Below, piece by piece: positions 7,827-17,982 of a stretch of 64,000 nucleotides of DNA (position 1 is the first letter of the stretch; each line of letters starts with the position of its first letter). The translations under genes and the position numbers were made by a program. Location of the stretch: assembly GCA_023251075.1 (NCBI GenBank), contig JAHEZM010000014.1:1-64000 (forward strand), read 5' to 3'. Source of the DNA: Flavobacteriales bacterium. GTDB taxonomy: Bacteria > Bacteroidota > Bacteroidia > Flavobacteriales_C > GCA-002722245. The notes under the pieces are model-generated. The model was given only the letters and a program-made list of their open reading frames with translations. It was not told the DNA's origin and did no database searches.

Positions 7827-9052
7827 TAATCTTCTTTTTTCTCGTCTTTGATATCGTCGAATGCGAACGATAAGGTGAAACGTAAAGTATTATCCAATGG
7901 GTTATTTCTCATGGTAGAAACTAAGTAAGAGAAATCAAGGTTAAAAATGCTGTACTTCAAACCGGCACCTAAAGTGAAATACTGACGATTTCCTTTGTTT
8001 GGATTTTCGTAGAAAAATCCGGCTCTTAAGGCGAATTGTTTATCGTACCAATATTCTAAACCTGCCGAAATATTGATTTCCGTTAATTCTTCTCTAAACC
8101 CACCCGGGGCATCATAAAACGACTGAAAAACACCCTGAGGTACTGATACATCGGGGTTTCTACCTCGTTCAATTTTTTTATTTCCATCGGAATCTAAAAT
8201 ATATTTTCCTGTAGAATCAGTGGCGTAAATAGGGAGAGTAGGAACTAATAGTTTATTGAAATCAACCATTATAGTTAAGCTGTTGTAATCATCAACATCT
8301 AATTTTAAAGACGTTCCTAATTTCAAATTTGAAGGAATGAAATTTTTCTTTCCTGAATCGGAGTAACGAACCTTATTGCCTAAGTTTGAAATATTGATTC
8401 CGGCTGCAAATACACCTTTTTTACTTCCTAGTTTAATGTCGGTGTTGTAGTATCCCGATAAGTCGGCGGCAACTGCATTGGCAGCTTTCCCTGCCCCCTG
8501 AGGATCAAAACCACCAGTTAAATTGGAATAGATATAGCGTGCGGTTAAACCACCGGAAAAATGTTTGTTTAAGCGGTGCGAGTATCCAATATCATATGCA
8601 AACTCATTGGGTGTAAATTTATTGAGGTTCACATTTTGGTCATTCGTAAATTGAATTTCCCCCAAACTGAAATAACGCAATGAAGTACCTATTGTTCCTT
8701 TGCTGCTTATTTTATAGAATCCAGAAAGATAAGCCAGGGCAATATCAGGAACCAATGTTTTTAACCATGGGGTGTAGGCAACAGAAACCCCTGATTTTTT
8801 TTCAATGAAAGCCAGTTTTGAGCAATTCCAATGCATTGAGTTTGCATCTGGTGAAGAAGCTACACCTGCATCACCCATAGCTCCACCTCTTGATTCAGGA
8901 GCAATTAAAAGAAAGGGAACTGAAGTAGTGATTGGATTTAAACCTGTTCTGGCAAATTGTTGTGTTTGATTTTGTGCTAAACCAACTTGTGAAATACCCA
9001 ATAAAGTAAATATGATGAGGGCTAAATTTCGTGTTGAAAATTGACTATTCAT
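7826..9052 (-). CDS. porV: T9SS outer-membrane protein PorV (LptO)
   Basis: A 408-residue outer-membrane beta-barrel of the type IX secretion system. It works with PorU to shuttle cargo from the translocon to the sortase/attachment complex on the cell surface. The signal peptide ends at VGLA before Gln27. The mature start NPITTSVPFLLIAPESRGGAMGDAGVA (split here as NPITTSVPFLLIAPESR and GGAMGDAGVA) and the FFYENPNKGNRQYFTLGAGLKY-type C-terminal strands (FFYENPNKGNR, FTLGAGLKY) are characteristic. It lies 38 bases downstream of porU and overlaps ispF by one base; the porU-porV linkage matches flavobacteria. A -7 box lies at 9069-9076, so it may also be transcribed on its own. Confidence 0.93.
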   Translation of the reverse strand: MNSQFSTRNLALIIFTLLGISQVGLAQNQTQQFARTGLNPITTSVPFLLIAPESRGGAMGDAGVASSPDANSMHWNCSKLAFIEKKSGVSVAYTPWLKTLVPDIALAYLSGFYKISSKGTIGTSLRYFSLGEIQFTNDQNVNLNKFTPNEFAYDIGYSHRLNKHFSGGLTARYIYSNLTGGFDPQGAGKAANAVAADLSGYYNTDIKLGSKKGVFAAGINISNLGNKVRYSDSGKKNFIPSNLKLGTSLKLDVDDYNSLTIMVDFNKLLVPTLPIYATDSTGKYILDSDGNKKIERGRNPDVSVPQGVFQSFYDAPGGFREELTEINISAGLEYWYDKQFALRAGFFYENPNKGNRQYFTLGAGLKYSIFNLDFSYLVSTMRNNPLDNTLRFTLSFAFDDIKDEKKED

Positions 9053-9068
9053 TGATCTTTAATTTATG

Positions 9069-9076
9069 CAAATATA
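9069..9076 (-). promoter_or_regulatory. Candidate -7 box between porU and porV
   Basis: On the minus strand it reads TATATTTG, an exact TAnnTTTG match, 17 bases before the porV start. It would give porV-ispF transcripts independent of the very long porU genes. No convincing -33 box was found. Confidence 0.4.
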
Positions 9077-9090
9077 TTAAAATATGCTTT

Positions 9091-12000
9091 TTACTTTAGA
9101 ATTACTAGTTTTTCTAGCTTTTCATCTTGTTTTCCATCTTCAGTTTTAACCTTCAGTTTATAAATATACACTCCTTTTCCAATTGCATCACCAAAATCAT
9201 CTGTTCCATCCCAAGGAATTGGCTCTGGTTTATAACGTTGAGTTCCGTCAATTGTTGTTTGAATGGTTTTTACAACTCTACCGTTGATGGTTAAAATTTG
9301 AATTTGAACATCGAGCATTCCTCCTTGCTGATTGTGTTCAAACCAGAATTGAGTATTGCTGGTAAATGGGTTGGGATAATTAAGAACATGTTCTAACGCC
9401 AACTTTGCTGAATTTTCAACGATAAATTCTGTGTAAGCGGTGCTGGAATTATTATTAACATCCCATACTTTCAAAGAAAGATTGTGTAATCCAGGATTTA
9501 AATCATTTAACGGGTATTGTATTTTTCCTTTTTGATAATTATTCAATTCTGCCTCATAATTTGAATTCAGAATAATAGTATTGTTCGTTTGATTGTCGAG
9601 TACTGCAGCAACATCATGACCAATTGTATTGCCCGTGGTATTAACTCCGCTTTCATCATATACTGTTGCATATATTTTGGGATTTTCATCGGTGAGTCCT
9701 CCAAAAATGAAAGTACTATCGTTCATGTATAAATTTACTTTCGGTCCTTCATTGTCGGAAAAAGATCCTTGTGCAGTTCCTCCTATAATAACATCTTCAA
9801 AAAAACCTCTGGCATCATTAGTATCGTTGGCGATGTAGTAACTAATTCTTCCGTTTCCATATTGATAATTAATATCTTTAGGAACAATAAATTCAATTGT
9901 AAAAACACCGTTTGTAACACTTGCTTTCCCTTTGTATAAAATGCTGTTTTGGAGAGCGTAATCAATGCTGCCTTTTCCAGTATTATTAAGCGTTTGATTG
10001 GTTTGAGTTTTATCGTAAACCACCACAGTCAAAATACCACGATAATTACTTAAAAACACATCATTGCTATTTACCACTTTTCCTTCTATTTTGGCTTTGG
10101 TTAAGGCATGCAATGTATCTCCTCCAATATTTACATCTATTAAATTAATTTTGGTGGTAACTACTTTTTCTTTTGGAAATGCAAGTGTTAATGCAGGATC
10201 ACCCATTAAATAAAATTTCCTTTTGTTGTTATTGGTTCCTTCTCCTGCAGTAGTTATTTTGGCAGTCATAATGGCATTTCCAAGAGTTGGATGTGGTCCT
10301 GTTACAAATTGGGCATCATAGAATTTTTCCACCAAATCTAAATTAGGACCATTGTACACCAGGCGACTGGTAGTTAATTGTCCCACCACCCCACCAGTAA
10401 GATTTAACAAGGCTTTTTCACCCGCACATACTCTGTAATCATCATATCTACTAAACTCACAAGTAGCTGTCACAAAAAATGGAAGTTTGGTGGAATTCGA
10501 CCATTGTTCAATATCCTTCTCTAATAAAACTCTTTCATCGGCCCAACCCCCTTCACCACCATGTCCAACATAATTAACGATAAGAGCTCCATTTTCCATT
10601 ACATTTTTAATGGCGAGATCAACATCAGGATATTTTCCTCCGGCTGCAGTAATTTCTTTTTTATAAGCATCGAAATATATTTTTTTCATATTGAAATTAC
10701 TATCAATGGAGTGAACAACCTGAGCCAGGTTTTCACTTCCTAAAATAAAATCATCATAATCAGAATAACCTTGAGGGTCGCTTCCATCATCAGCGATAAA
10801 TACAATGTCGTTTTTCCAATTGCCATATACTGAGTTAACAGTTGGAATTACGGAAGGAGCCTCTGATGTTATTTGATTACCAAAACCGCTGTAGTTTATT
10901 ATTTTATTCACGATGGCTGCGGCTTGTTCGGTGGTGGAAATAGGCATTCTTCCAATACCTATATCAACATAGTTGGTTTTGGTCATATCGCCTTCAGTGA
11001 TATCTAGAAACCCATAAAAATCATCACTACAATAGGAGTTACCTATGTTCATTGACTCTGGCGACTCATAGGTAGGAACAAAATCATAGGCTGTTTTTCC
11101 TGGGTATTTGGGTAATTCAATGTTTTTGTAATTGTAATGTGCATCTCCAAACAGCAATAAATATTTAGGTAATTCCTGAGGTGTAGATGCGGTGTCGTAG
11201 AAGTAACGCATCATATTACGTATAGCACTAATATCTTTTGCACCCGAGGAGAATTCATTATACACTTGTTCAGGAGTGACTACCAATACTTTTAATCCAT
11301 TTTTTTGCTGGTGAAACTGAGCTAAAGTGTTCGCTGAGTTTAGAAATTCAGGAGCACTTACTATTACATAATCTACAGGTGCCTGAACATGTATGTCTTG
11401 ATTGGCTATTTGGTAAAGATAAGTAGGTGAAGAGAAATTATTTCCCGTAAGTATTACGTACTCTTTTAACACATCAGAATTTTGATTGAAATTAAGGTAG
11501 CCTGTATTATAATCACTTATTTGTTCATGAACATTTAGAACATCACTAATATCCCATATTTTATAATTGGAAGAAGGTACGCTAATAGAAAACCGTGCAA
11601 TTTTTCCACTTCCAACCAATCTGCTATTTCTAAAATTCATGCTTGATCCATTCATGATTAAGTGGCGGTGTGTAATTACTTCCATGTAATTGAGATAACA
11701 TTCTGCTTCATTTAAGGGAGCTGCATATCTCATTTTAACATTAAGATTGTCGCTGGTAGGAGAAATCAAAATATCTTTTTTCGTGCTTAAAGTGGCATAG
11801 TCGTTATATGTGCCGGAAGTAATTTTGCTAATGTTTATTACGGAAAGAAAATTGCTGTTATTCAAGTCGAAATACACATTATTTCCTGATGTTTGGGTAG
11901 ATCGTGTAGCAAATTCGGCATTAAAAAGAGTAGTGTCTGTAATATCAATATTTGGAAAATTGAAGCTATGTGTTTCTTCTTCAGAATTGACTGTTAATGC

Positions 12001-12966
12001 GGGGCCATACCACGCTCTACCCGTGCTTTGAAAGTTAACTTTATCATTTTCATAGAAGGCATAATCCTCAAAGTTTTTTGCGGTATCTGTAGGTGTGCTT
12101 AGCGATTGCGCCTGAGTATTAATTCTTTTCCCTGCACCTAAATCGAAATTAATGAAGTAATAACTTTTTTCATCATAGATATTGAAAGAATGTGAGTACT
12201 TCTTTTTTGTAGAGTCGTATTTCCATTGATGTGGACCGTTGGCATAGAAAAGTATATAATCATTATCATCGAAAACACCATCTCCTTCACCTACTACTTC
12301 AATTGCATTTTCTTGTAAATCGAAATATTTTTGTTTGCTGTTTTCTTCAGAGAGCATTCCTTCTCCATTGCCGTAAATTCGGAAGTTTTGAGGGTTTACA
12401 CCACTTATATCTATGGAATGGTCTTTAAAAAATTGTTTATCGATTTTGTAAATACCTGTACTACTAACTGAAATTTTGTACCAATTACCTGTGGCTAAAA
12501 TACTAGAGGGAGAGGATTTGTACGACGATTTTTTCGCGTAATTTTTTTCTTTTAAAATTACATTGTTCAGTGTAAGATCAAAGCGTATTAATTTTTCTAA
12601 TTGTCCATCAACACGTTCACGAATAGTTGTGATATAAACCGCTGCAACCCCTTTTTTTCCACTACAGGCTATTGTTTTTACTACTTCAAATTGTTGTGGG
12701 ATTTTTATTCCTGTTAATAGTGCTTTTTCGGCATTGGATAAAGGGGCGGTTTCTTTCACTTCGAAGGCTACATCATAGCTGGAAATTTCCCCCTCCATTA
12801 TTTCTGTATAACCATAGATTGGAAGTTCACCGAATTCATCAATGTGATTCATGTTATTGAAAGAGAAGAAGCCGGATTCATCTGCTTTATTCCATACAAT
12901 TTGGATATCCTTGGAGAATCCCAAAAGGATAAAAAAATTAGATATTATCAGCAGTTTTAATTTCAT
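9091..12966 (-). CDS. porU: T9SS C-terminal-signal peptidase/sortase PorU (C25 family)
   Basis: A 1291-residue gingipain-family (C25) protein. PorU cleaves the C-terminal sorting domain from T9SS cargo and attaches the cargo to surface lipopolysaccharide. The catalytic pair is intact: His802 in NYVGHGGEGG and Cys836 in VTATCEFSRYDD, 34 residues apart. An N-terminal signal sequence (LLIISNFFILLGFS) precedes a long beta-rich prodomain; the C-terminus has the T9SS-type NYPNPFT...FEHNQ fold ending in GKGVYIYKLKVK and KLVILK. Being next to porV makes it the likelier orthologue of PorU. It lies 32 bases downstream of a paralogue of nearly the same length. Confidence 0.92.
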   Translation of the reverse strand: MKLKLLIISNFFILLGFSKDIQIVWNKADESGFFSFNNMNHIDEFGELPIYGYTEIMEGEISSYDVAFEVKETAPLSNAEKALLTGIKIPQQFEVVKTIACSGKKGVAAVYITTIRERVDGQLEKLIRFDLTLNNVILKEKNYAKKSSYKSSPSSILATGNWYKISVSSTGIYKIDKQFFKDHSIDISGVNPQNFRIYGNGEGMLSEENSKQKYFDLQENAIEVVGEGDGVFDDNDYILFYANGPHQWKYDSTKKKYSHSFNIYDEKSYYFINFDLGAGKRINTQAQSLSTPTDTAKNFEDYAFYENDKVNFQSTGRAWYGPALTVNSEEETHSFNFPNIDITDTTLFNAEFATRSTQTSGNNVYFDLNNSNFLSVINISKITSGTYNDYATLSTKKDILISPTSDNLNVKMRYAAPLNEAECYLNYMEVITHRHLIMNGSSMNFRNSRLVGSGKIARFSISVPSSNYKIWDISDVLNVHEQISDYNTGYLNFNQNSDVLKEYVILTGNNFSSPTYLYQIANQDIHVQAPVDYVIVSAPEFLNSANTLAQFHQQKNGLKVLVVTPEQVYNEFSSGAKDISAIRNMMRYFYDTASTPQELPKYLLLFGDAHYNYKNIELPKYPGKTAYDFVPTYESPESMNIGNSYCSDDFYGFLDITEGDMTKTNYVDIGIGRMPISTTEQAAAIVNKIINYSGFGNQITSEAPSVIPTVNSVYGNWKNDIVFIADDGSDPQGYSDYDDFILGSENLAQVVHSIDSNFNMKKIYFDAYKKEITAAGGKYPDVDLAIKNVMENGALIVNYVGHGGEGGWADERVLLEKDIEQWSNSTKLPFFVTATCEFSRYDDYRVCAGEKALLNLTGGVVGQLTTSRLVYNGPNLDLVEKFYDAQFVTGPHPTLGNAIMTAKITTAGEGTNNNKRKFYLMGDPALTLAFPKEKVVTTKINLIDVNIGGDTLHALTKAKIEGKVVNSNDVFLSNYRGILTVVVYDKTQTNQTLNNTGKGSIDYALQNSILYKGKASVTNGVFTIEFIVPKDINYQYGNGRISYYIANDTNDARGFFEDVIIGGTAQGSFSDNEGPKVNLYMNDSTFIFGGLTDENPKIYATVYDESGVNTTGNTIGHDVAAVLDNQTNNTIILNSNYEAELNNYQKGKIQYPLNDLNPGLHNLSLKVWDVNNNSSTAYTEFIVENSAKLALEHVLNYPNPFTSNTQFWFEHNQQGGMLDVQIQILTINGRVVKTIQTTIDGTQRYKPEPIPWDGTDDFGDAIGKGVYIYKLKVKTEDGKQDEKLEKLVILK

Positions 12967-12998
12967 TGCAGCGGATTGTAAACGAATTTTAAAGTGAA

Positions 12999-15900
12999 TT
13001 ATTTTAGAATAACCAATTTTTCATAAAAATGATCGGTGGTGCCATCTTCGCTTTTAATTTTTACCTGATAAATGTACACTCCTTTTCCGATAGGATCACC
13101 AAAATCATCAAATCCATCCCAGGAAATTGGCCCCACTCTTTGTGTTAACGTGGCGATATCTTCATTAATTGTTTTAATTAGTTTCCCCGAAACGGAGTAG
13201 ATTTGAATATTTACTTCGAGGTTTCTACCTGGTTGATTGTGTTCAAAATAAAAACCAGTAGAGGTGGTGAATGGGTTAGGATAATTCAAAACATGAGATA
13301 AAGCCAAGGCTTCATTTCCCGAGACAATGAACTCGGTGTAAGCTCTGGATTGATTGTTATAACTATCGTAAATTTTAACTTCAATGGAATGGCGCCCCGA
13401 CTGGAGTTCATCCAATCTGTATTTTATTTCTCCCGATTGGTAATTGTTTAAACCCGTTTCGAAATATGGAGTTAAAATTATTTCGTTAGCAGATTTTGCA
13501 TCAATCACCGCATTCATCTGATGCCCCAGATTATCGCTGGTGATATTGAATCCGCTGGAATCTGCAGCTTTTACTAGTAACAAAGGTGTTGCATTAGTAA
13601 TGCTACCATAGATGAATGAGGAATCATTCAGAAATAAGTCGAGCTTTGGTCCTTCTTCATCTTTTATCGCTTGAGCATAAGTCCCGCCAATAATGATAGA
13701 ATCATTGTAACCAGAGGCATCTTGAAAAGTTGAATCTACAGCGTAGAAACTAAATTTACTATAATCATATTGACTGGCTACATCTTTTGGAATGCAAAAT
13801 TCAGCAGTGAAATCTCCGTTTTTCACGGATGATTTTCCTTCAAAAAGTCTTTTGTCGCGCGATGTAAAATCAAAATAAGTAGACCCACCATTATTGAGCA
13901 ATGTTTTGTAAGATTGCTTTTTATCAAAAAGCGTAGAGTATACAATGCCATTGTATTGATTTAGTTTATTTCCAGCGGTGTCGGTAATGGTACCACTAAT
14001 TCTTATTCTCATTAAAGATTTTATAGTGTCAGTGGGAGTGTTTTCATATAAATTTACAACGGTACTTAACTTAATGTTTTCCTGAGGAATAGAGAGTTTT
14101 ACAGCGGGGTCTCCTAAAAAAGTGAAATTTCTATCGTTCTCTCCATTTAATTTACTTAAAGTGCTTAATGTTTTGGTTTCTCTAAATAGGTCGCCCATTC
14201 TTGCATTGGTGTTGTGTAATTCAGAATTAAAAACAGTATAAAATGTTTTGTTCAGATTGAAATTAGGTTGTGAAAAAACCAATCTCACTGTTGAAAATAA
14301 TGCAATAGCACCTCCTGTTTCATTCAGTAATAATCGTTCACCGGCAGATGTTTGATTCACAATATCGTACCTACTAAATTCGCAAGTAGCCGTAACGAAA
14401 AGAGGATATTTTAAGGTGTTTTTAAGATTCATAATGTCTAATGAATTTAGAATTCCTTCTCCGCTTAATCCTTCTTCACCTCCGTGCCCGGTATAATTTA
14501 TTAGAAATACACCATCATTTATTCTTTCAGTAAGTGCTTTTTTTGCTGTTGGATAATTTTCTCCTGATGTGACCAGTATTTGTTTATAGGCATCTAAAAA
14601 AATCTTATTTACATTATATTGCGGGGTGCTGGAGATGATATTGTCGGCAATTTGATTTGCCTGATTCACATGCATGTTATTGTCTTCATCATCTCCCATT
14701 ACTACAATTTCATTGCGCCAATTTTTATGCAACTCATGTTGATAATCTTTTAGGTGCATATTTTCAGTATCAAAGTAATTACAGTAACCAAATATTTTGT
14801 TTACTACTTTACTGGCTTCTTCTTCATTTTTTACAGGAATTCTACCTACACCTGCATCGGGTAAATCCATGTCGCCTGAATTCCAAACGCCTTCGTTATC
14901 ATCCAGGAAAACAAAAAAATCATCGGAGGTATAACTTTGGGTTTCTCTAACAGAATTTACAGATTGGTAAGTAGGCACTAAGTTTAAGTTGTCACTCATA
15001 ATATTTTTGTAATCGTAGGTGCCGTCTCCAAACATCAATAAATATCGTAGAGAATCAGTGCCATTAGTCTCGCTATCGTACAGCATTTTCAAAAAATCCC
15101 TGATCGCAGAAACGTCGTGAATTCCTGCGGAAAACTCATTAAAAATGTCGTTAATATCTATCACGTGAACAGATAAAGAATCTTGATTTTGATGAAATTT
15201 TGCTAAACGCAGCGCTTGTTTCATGAGAATTGGATGGGTGATAATTATAAGTTCTGCAGGCATTAATCCGTGTAAGTTTTGATTTTTTATTTTATTCTTA
15301 AAATGTGGGTGTAAAACTTTGTTTTCGTTAAAGAGGATAAATTCTTTTAGTGAATCTGTTTCAATCGTAAAGAAGAGGCTATCTGTGGTGGAGGTGTAGC
15401 TTTGCGATTTTGGATTAAAAAAATCAGTGATGTCCCACAATTGAGGCAAAGTATTGGCAGCAATATGAAATTTACTGACTTTGCCCGTTCCAATGCTCAA
15501 TGGATCTCTAAAGTTGAGTAATGAATCATTGTATACTAAAGCTGTTCTTGCGCTAATTTCTAAATAATTGATAAATCCTTCTGAAGAACTTGAAGATGAA
15601 TTGTATTGCACATCTACCTTGATGGTATCTGAAGTAGAATTGAAACTATAGTTGGTGGTTTTGCTTTTAATGGCATCGTCATTCGTTCCACCTGTTACAT
15701 AGGGAATAAGTATTGAGGGTACACTATTTCCGTTAGCTAATAAATTGAAAGTGCTTCCGGAATTGGAGAAGCATTTAGCATAAAGATTTGATTTAATAGA
15801 GGTAGGTTGATTTTGATCGAGGTTTGGACAAATAAACGAGAAAGATTTTGTTTCACCTCCAAGCATCGCATCACCTAACCATAATCTGCCACTTCTTAAA

Positions 15901-16793
15901 AAATTACGTTCGTCTTTTTCTCGGAATTGTAGATGGGTATAAGTAAAAACGTCATCGGTTTTAGAGCTTCCGCTTTCCGCCTGACTGGCAATATTTGCAG
16001 GAGAATTATTATTGAAAGACAAATAAAGATAAGTGCTGTCGCTGTATATGTTTTTTTCGTGACTAAATGATTTGCTAGCAGTATCATAATTCCATGAACT
16101 AGGGCCTTCAGCATAAAAAAGTAAATAATCTCCTTGATCAAAAAATCCATTTCCATTATCTACTCGTTTTGCCGCTAGTTCCGGTAAATCATCAATTCGG
16201 GAAGCAGCATTGCTTTGATTCAACATTTTTCCTCGCTTTCCGTGAATTTTAATTTGATCTAAGGAGTTCACCGAAGAAAAATCAATATTTGCCTGAACCA
16301 AATCGTCGTAACTGATTTTGTAAACGCCTGTAGTATTTATCCACCATTGATACCAGTTTCCCTGGGCGAGTACCGATAAATTTGTTGTTTTGTACGTACC
16401 TGTTAAAGTCTTTGATTTTGCGTTTGCTGATATATCAAATTCAATCCACTTAATTCTTTTTATTTCTCCAGATTCATCTTTGATATATGGTCTCACTTGT
16501 ATGGCAACTAAGTTATGTTTTTTAGAAGTTCCATAATGCATTTCCCAAATGGGAGTTGAATTAATGGGAGGATTTGTGATCGATAATAATTCTTTGCTGG
16601 CGACGCTGGTTAACTCAAAGTTTTTCACTTGAGCTGTAATAGTATCGGAAATAAAGGGGAGATCAATAGTTTTAGCTTTAAAACTATTATCGGGTGTACC
16701 CCTTTGAAAATCAATGTGAATCACCTGTGAGAAGCCACAATAAGCATAGAGTAATAATAGACTGATTATATGGATTCTAAGCTTCATAGGCAT
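12999..16793 (-). CDS. Second PorU-like C25 sortase (tandem paralogue)
   Basis: A 1264-residue paralogue of the adjacent PorU, with a signal peptide cleavable after YCGFS before Gln. The catalytic pair is conserved: His770 in NYTGHGGEEG and Cys804 in VTATCEFSRYDI, with the same 34-residue spacing. The C-terminal region aligns closely with the neighbour (NYPNPFT, WDGFDDFGDPIGKGVYIYQVK, KLVILK), while the N-terminal halves are much more divergent, so the duplication is old. It is the first gene of the minus-strand group porU-like, porU, porV, ispF and is divergent from porP/sprF across 148 bases. Both copies look active; separate cargo sets or a pair of sortases are possible. Confidence 0.88.
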   Translation of the reverse strand: MPMKLRIHIISLLLLYAYCGFSQVIHIDFQRGTPDNSFKAKTIDLPFISDTITAQVKNFELTSVASKELLSITNPPINSTPIWEMHYGTSKKHNLVAIQVRPYIKDESGEIKRIKWIEFDISANAKSKTLTGTYKTTNLSVLAQGNWYQWWINTTGVYKISYDDLVQANIDFSSVNSLDQIKIHGKRGKMLNQSNAASRIDDLPELAAKRVDNGNGFFDQGDYLLFYAEGPSSWNYDTASKSFSHEKNIYSDSTYLYLSFNNNSPANIASQAESGSSKTDDVFTYTHLQFREKDERNFLRSGRLWLGDAMLGGETKSFSFICPNLDQNQPTSIKSNLYAKCFSNSGSTFNLLANGNSVPSILIPYVTGGTNDDAIKSKTTNYSFNSTSDTIKVDVQYNSSSSSSEGFINYLEISARTALVYNDSLLNFRDPLSIGTGKVSKFHIAANTLPQLWDITDFFNPKSQSYTSTTDSLFFTIETDSLKEFILFNENKVLHPHFKNKIKNQNLHGLMPAELIIITHPILMKQALRLAKFHQNQDSLSVHVIDINDIFNEFSAGIHDVSAIRDFLKMLYDSETNGTDSLRYLLMFGDGTYDYKNIMSDNLNLVPTYQSVNSVRETQSYTSDDFFVFLDDNEGVWNSGDMDLPDAGVGRIPVKNEEEASKVVNKIFGYCNYFDTENMHLKDYQHELHKNWRNEIVVMGDDEDNNMHVNQANQIADNIISSTPQYNVNKIFLDAYKQILVTSGENYPTAKKALTERINDGVFLINYTGHGGEEGLSGEGILNSLDIMNLKNTLKYPLFVTATCEFSRYDIVNQTSAGERLLLNETGGAIALFSTVRLVFSQPNFNLNKTFYTVFNSELHNTNARMGDLFRETKTLSTLSKLNGENDRNFTFLGDPAVKLSIPQENIKLSTVVNLYENTPTDTIKSLMRIRISGTITDTAGNKLNQYNGIVYSTLFDKKQSYKTLLNNGGSTYFDFTSRDKRLFEGKSSVKNGDFTAEFCIPKDVASQYDYSKFSFYAVDSTFQDASGYNDSIIIGGTYAQAIKDEEGPKLDLFLNDSSFIYGSITNATPLLLVKAADSSGFNITSDNLGHQMNAVIDAKSANEIILTPYFETGLNNYQSGEIKYRLDELQSGRHSIEVKIYDSYNNQSRAYTEFIVSGNEALALSHVLNYPNPFTTSTGFYFEHNQPGRNLEVNIQIYSVSGKLIKTINEDIATLTQRVGPISWDGFDDFGDPIGKGVYIYQVKIKSEDGTTDHFYEKLVILK

Positions 16794-16941
16794 TAAAGTA
16801 AAAACATTTCCAGCTAATTTCTAAATTAAATTTTTTTGGAAAATCAGGTTTTATGAGGTACAATTGAAAAAATATTTGTTACTTTTAGCTTTGTTAACAT
16901 TATATTAGGGGTAAGCATTATTAAAATTAATTAGTATAATT

Positions 16942-17961
16942 GTGCCTGTGAAAATTAAATCTTTAGGGATATTTAAAGGACTTGGAACGGCTTTCATGCT
17001 GTTGTTAGTGCTTGATATTTTCAATCCAACCTTAGTAAAAGCGCAAGACCCAGAGTTTACGCAATTTTACGCTAATCCTTTGTATTTAAATCCTGCTATG
17101 GCTGGTACACACCGATGTCCGCGTATAGCCATGAACTACAGAAATCAGTGGCCGGCAATTGCTGGAACTTATATCACATACAGCGCTTCTTACGATCAAC
17201 ATGTTGATTTTATGGGTGGAGGTATTGGATTGTTGGTAACCAATGATCAGGCCGGACAAGGTACCCTGAACACATTGAATGCTAGTTTGCTTTATTCTTA
17301 TCTTTTACCTGTTGGTAGAACTTTCTCTTTAAAATTTGGATTTCAAGGAACTTACCATCAAAAAACAGTGGATTGGAATAAGTTGACTTTTGGCGATATG
17401 ATCGACGCGAAGTTGGGTTTTATCTATAAATCAGGTGAGGTTCCACAAGGCAGAACAAAATCTTCGGTTGACTTTTCAGCAGGTATTTTAGGTTATAGCA
17501 AAACATTCTTTATTGGCGGTGCAGTACACCATTTGTTAGAGCCAAATGAGTCTTTTTACCCAGGAGGAAATAGTCCGCTACCAATGAAAATCACTGCTCA
17601 CGCTGGTGCTGTTATTCCAATTGGCGGTGGTGGCGGTGGAAGAAGAAGAAGAGGTGAGCCAGAAAGTTCTATTTCGCCTAACGTTATGTTTCAAATGCAA
17701 AAGGACTTTATGCAACTTAATTTAGGTTTGTATGTAAACAAGGGTCCTATCGTTGGCGGATTGTGGTACAGAGGACGTGATTCTTTTATTTTATTGGTAG
17801 GGGTTCAACAAGGAGTTTTCAAATTTGGATATAGTTATGATGTAACGGTTTCTCGATTGACAAATGCTACGGCAGGTTCTCACGAGATCTCTATGCAGAT
17901 GTTGTTTAACTGTAAACCAAGAGTTAGAAAATTCAGACCTTTAAGTTGTCCGTCTTTTTAA
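16942..17961 (+). CDS. PorP/SprF family T9SS outer-membrane protein
   Basis: A 339-residue outer-membrane protein of the PorP/SprF family, which supports secretion of particular T9SS cargo or helps anchor the PorK/N ring. The signal peptide is cleavable at LVKA before Gln, and the mature start QDPEFTQFYANPLYLNPAMAG is the family hallmark (QDPEFTQFYA then LNPAMAGT). A Gly6-Arg4 low-complexity stretch lies in a predicted loop, encoded at about 17623-17653. The start appears to be GTG (16942, or 16948). It is 21 bases upstream of gldJ and probably co-transcribed with it. Which cargo it serves cannot be told. Confidence 0.88.
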   Translation: MPVKIKSLGIFKGLGTAFMLLLVLDIFNPTLVKAQDPEFTQFYANPLYLNPAMAGTHRCPRIAMNYRNQWPAIAGTYITYSASYDQHVDFMGGGIGLLVTNDQAGQGTLNTLNASLLYSYLLPVGRTFSLKFGFQGTYHQKTVDWNKLTFGDMIDAKLGFIYKSGEVPQGRTKSSVDFSAGILGYSKTFFIGGAVHHLLEPNESFYPGGNSPLPMKITAHAGAVIPIGGGGGGRRRRGEPESSISPNVMFQMQKDFMQLNLGLYVNKGPIVGGLWYRGRDSFILLVGVQQGVFKFGYSYDVTVSRLTNATAGSHEISMQMLFNCKPRVRKFRPLSCPSF

Positions 17962-17982
17962 ATTGTATAATTAAGTAAATCT

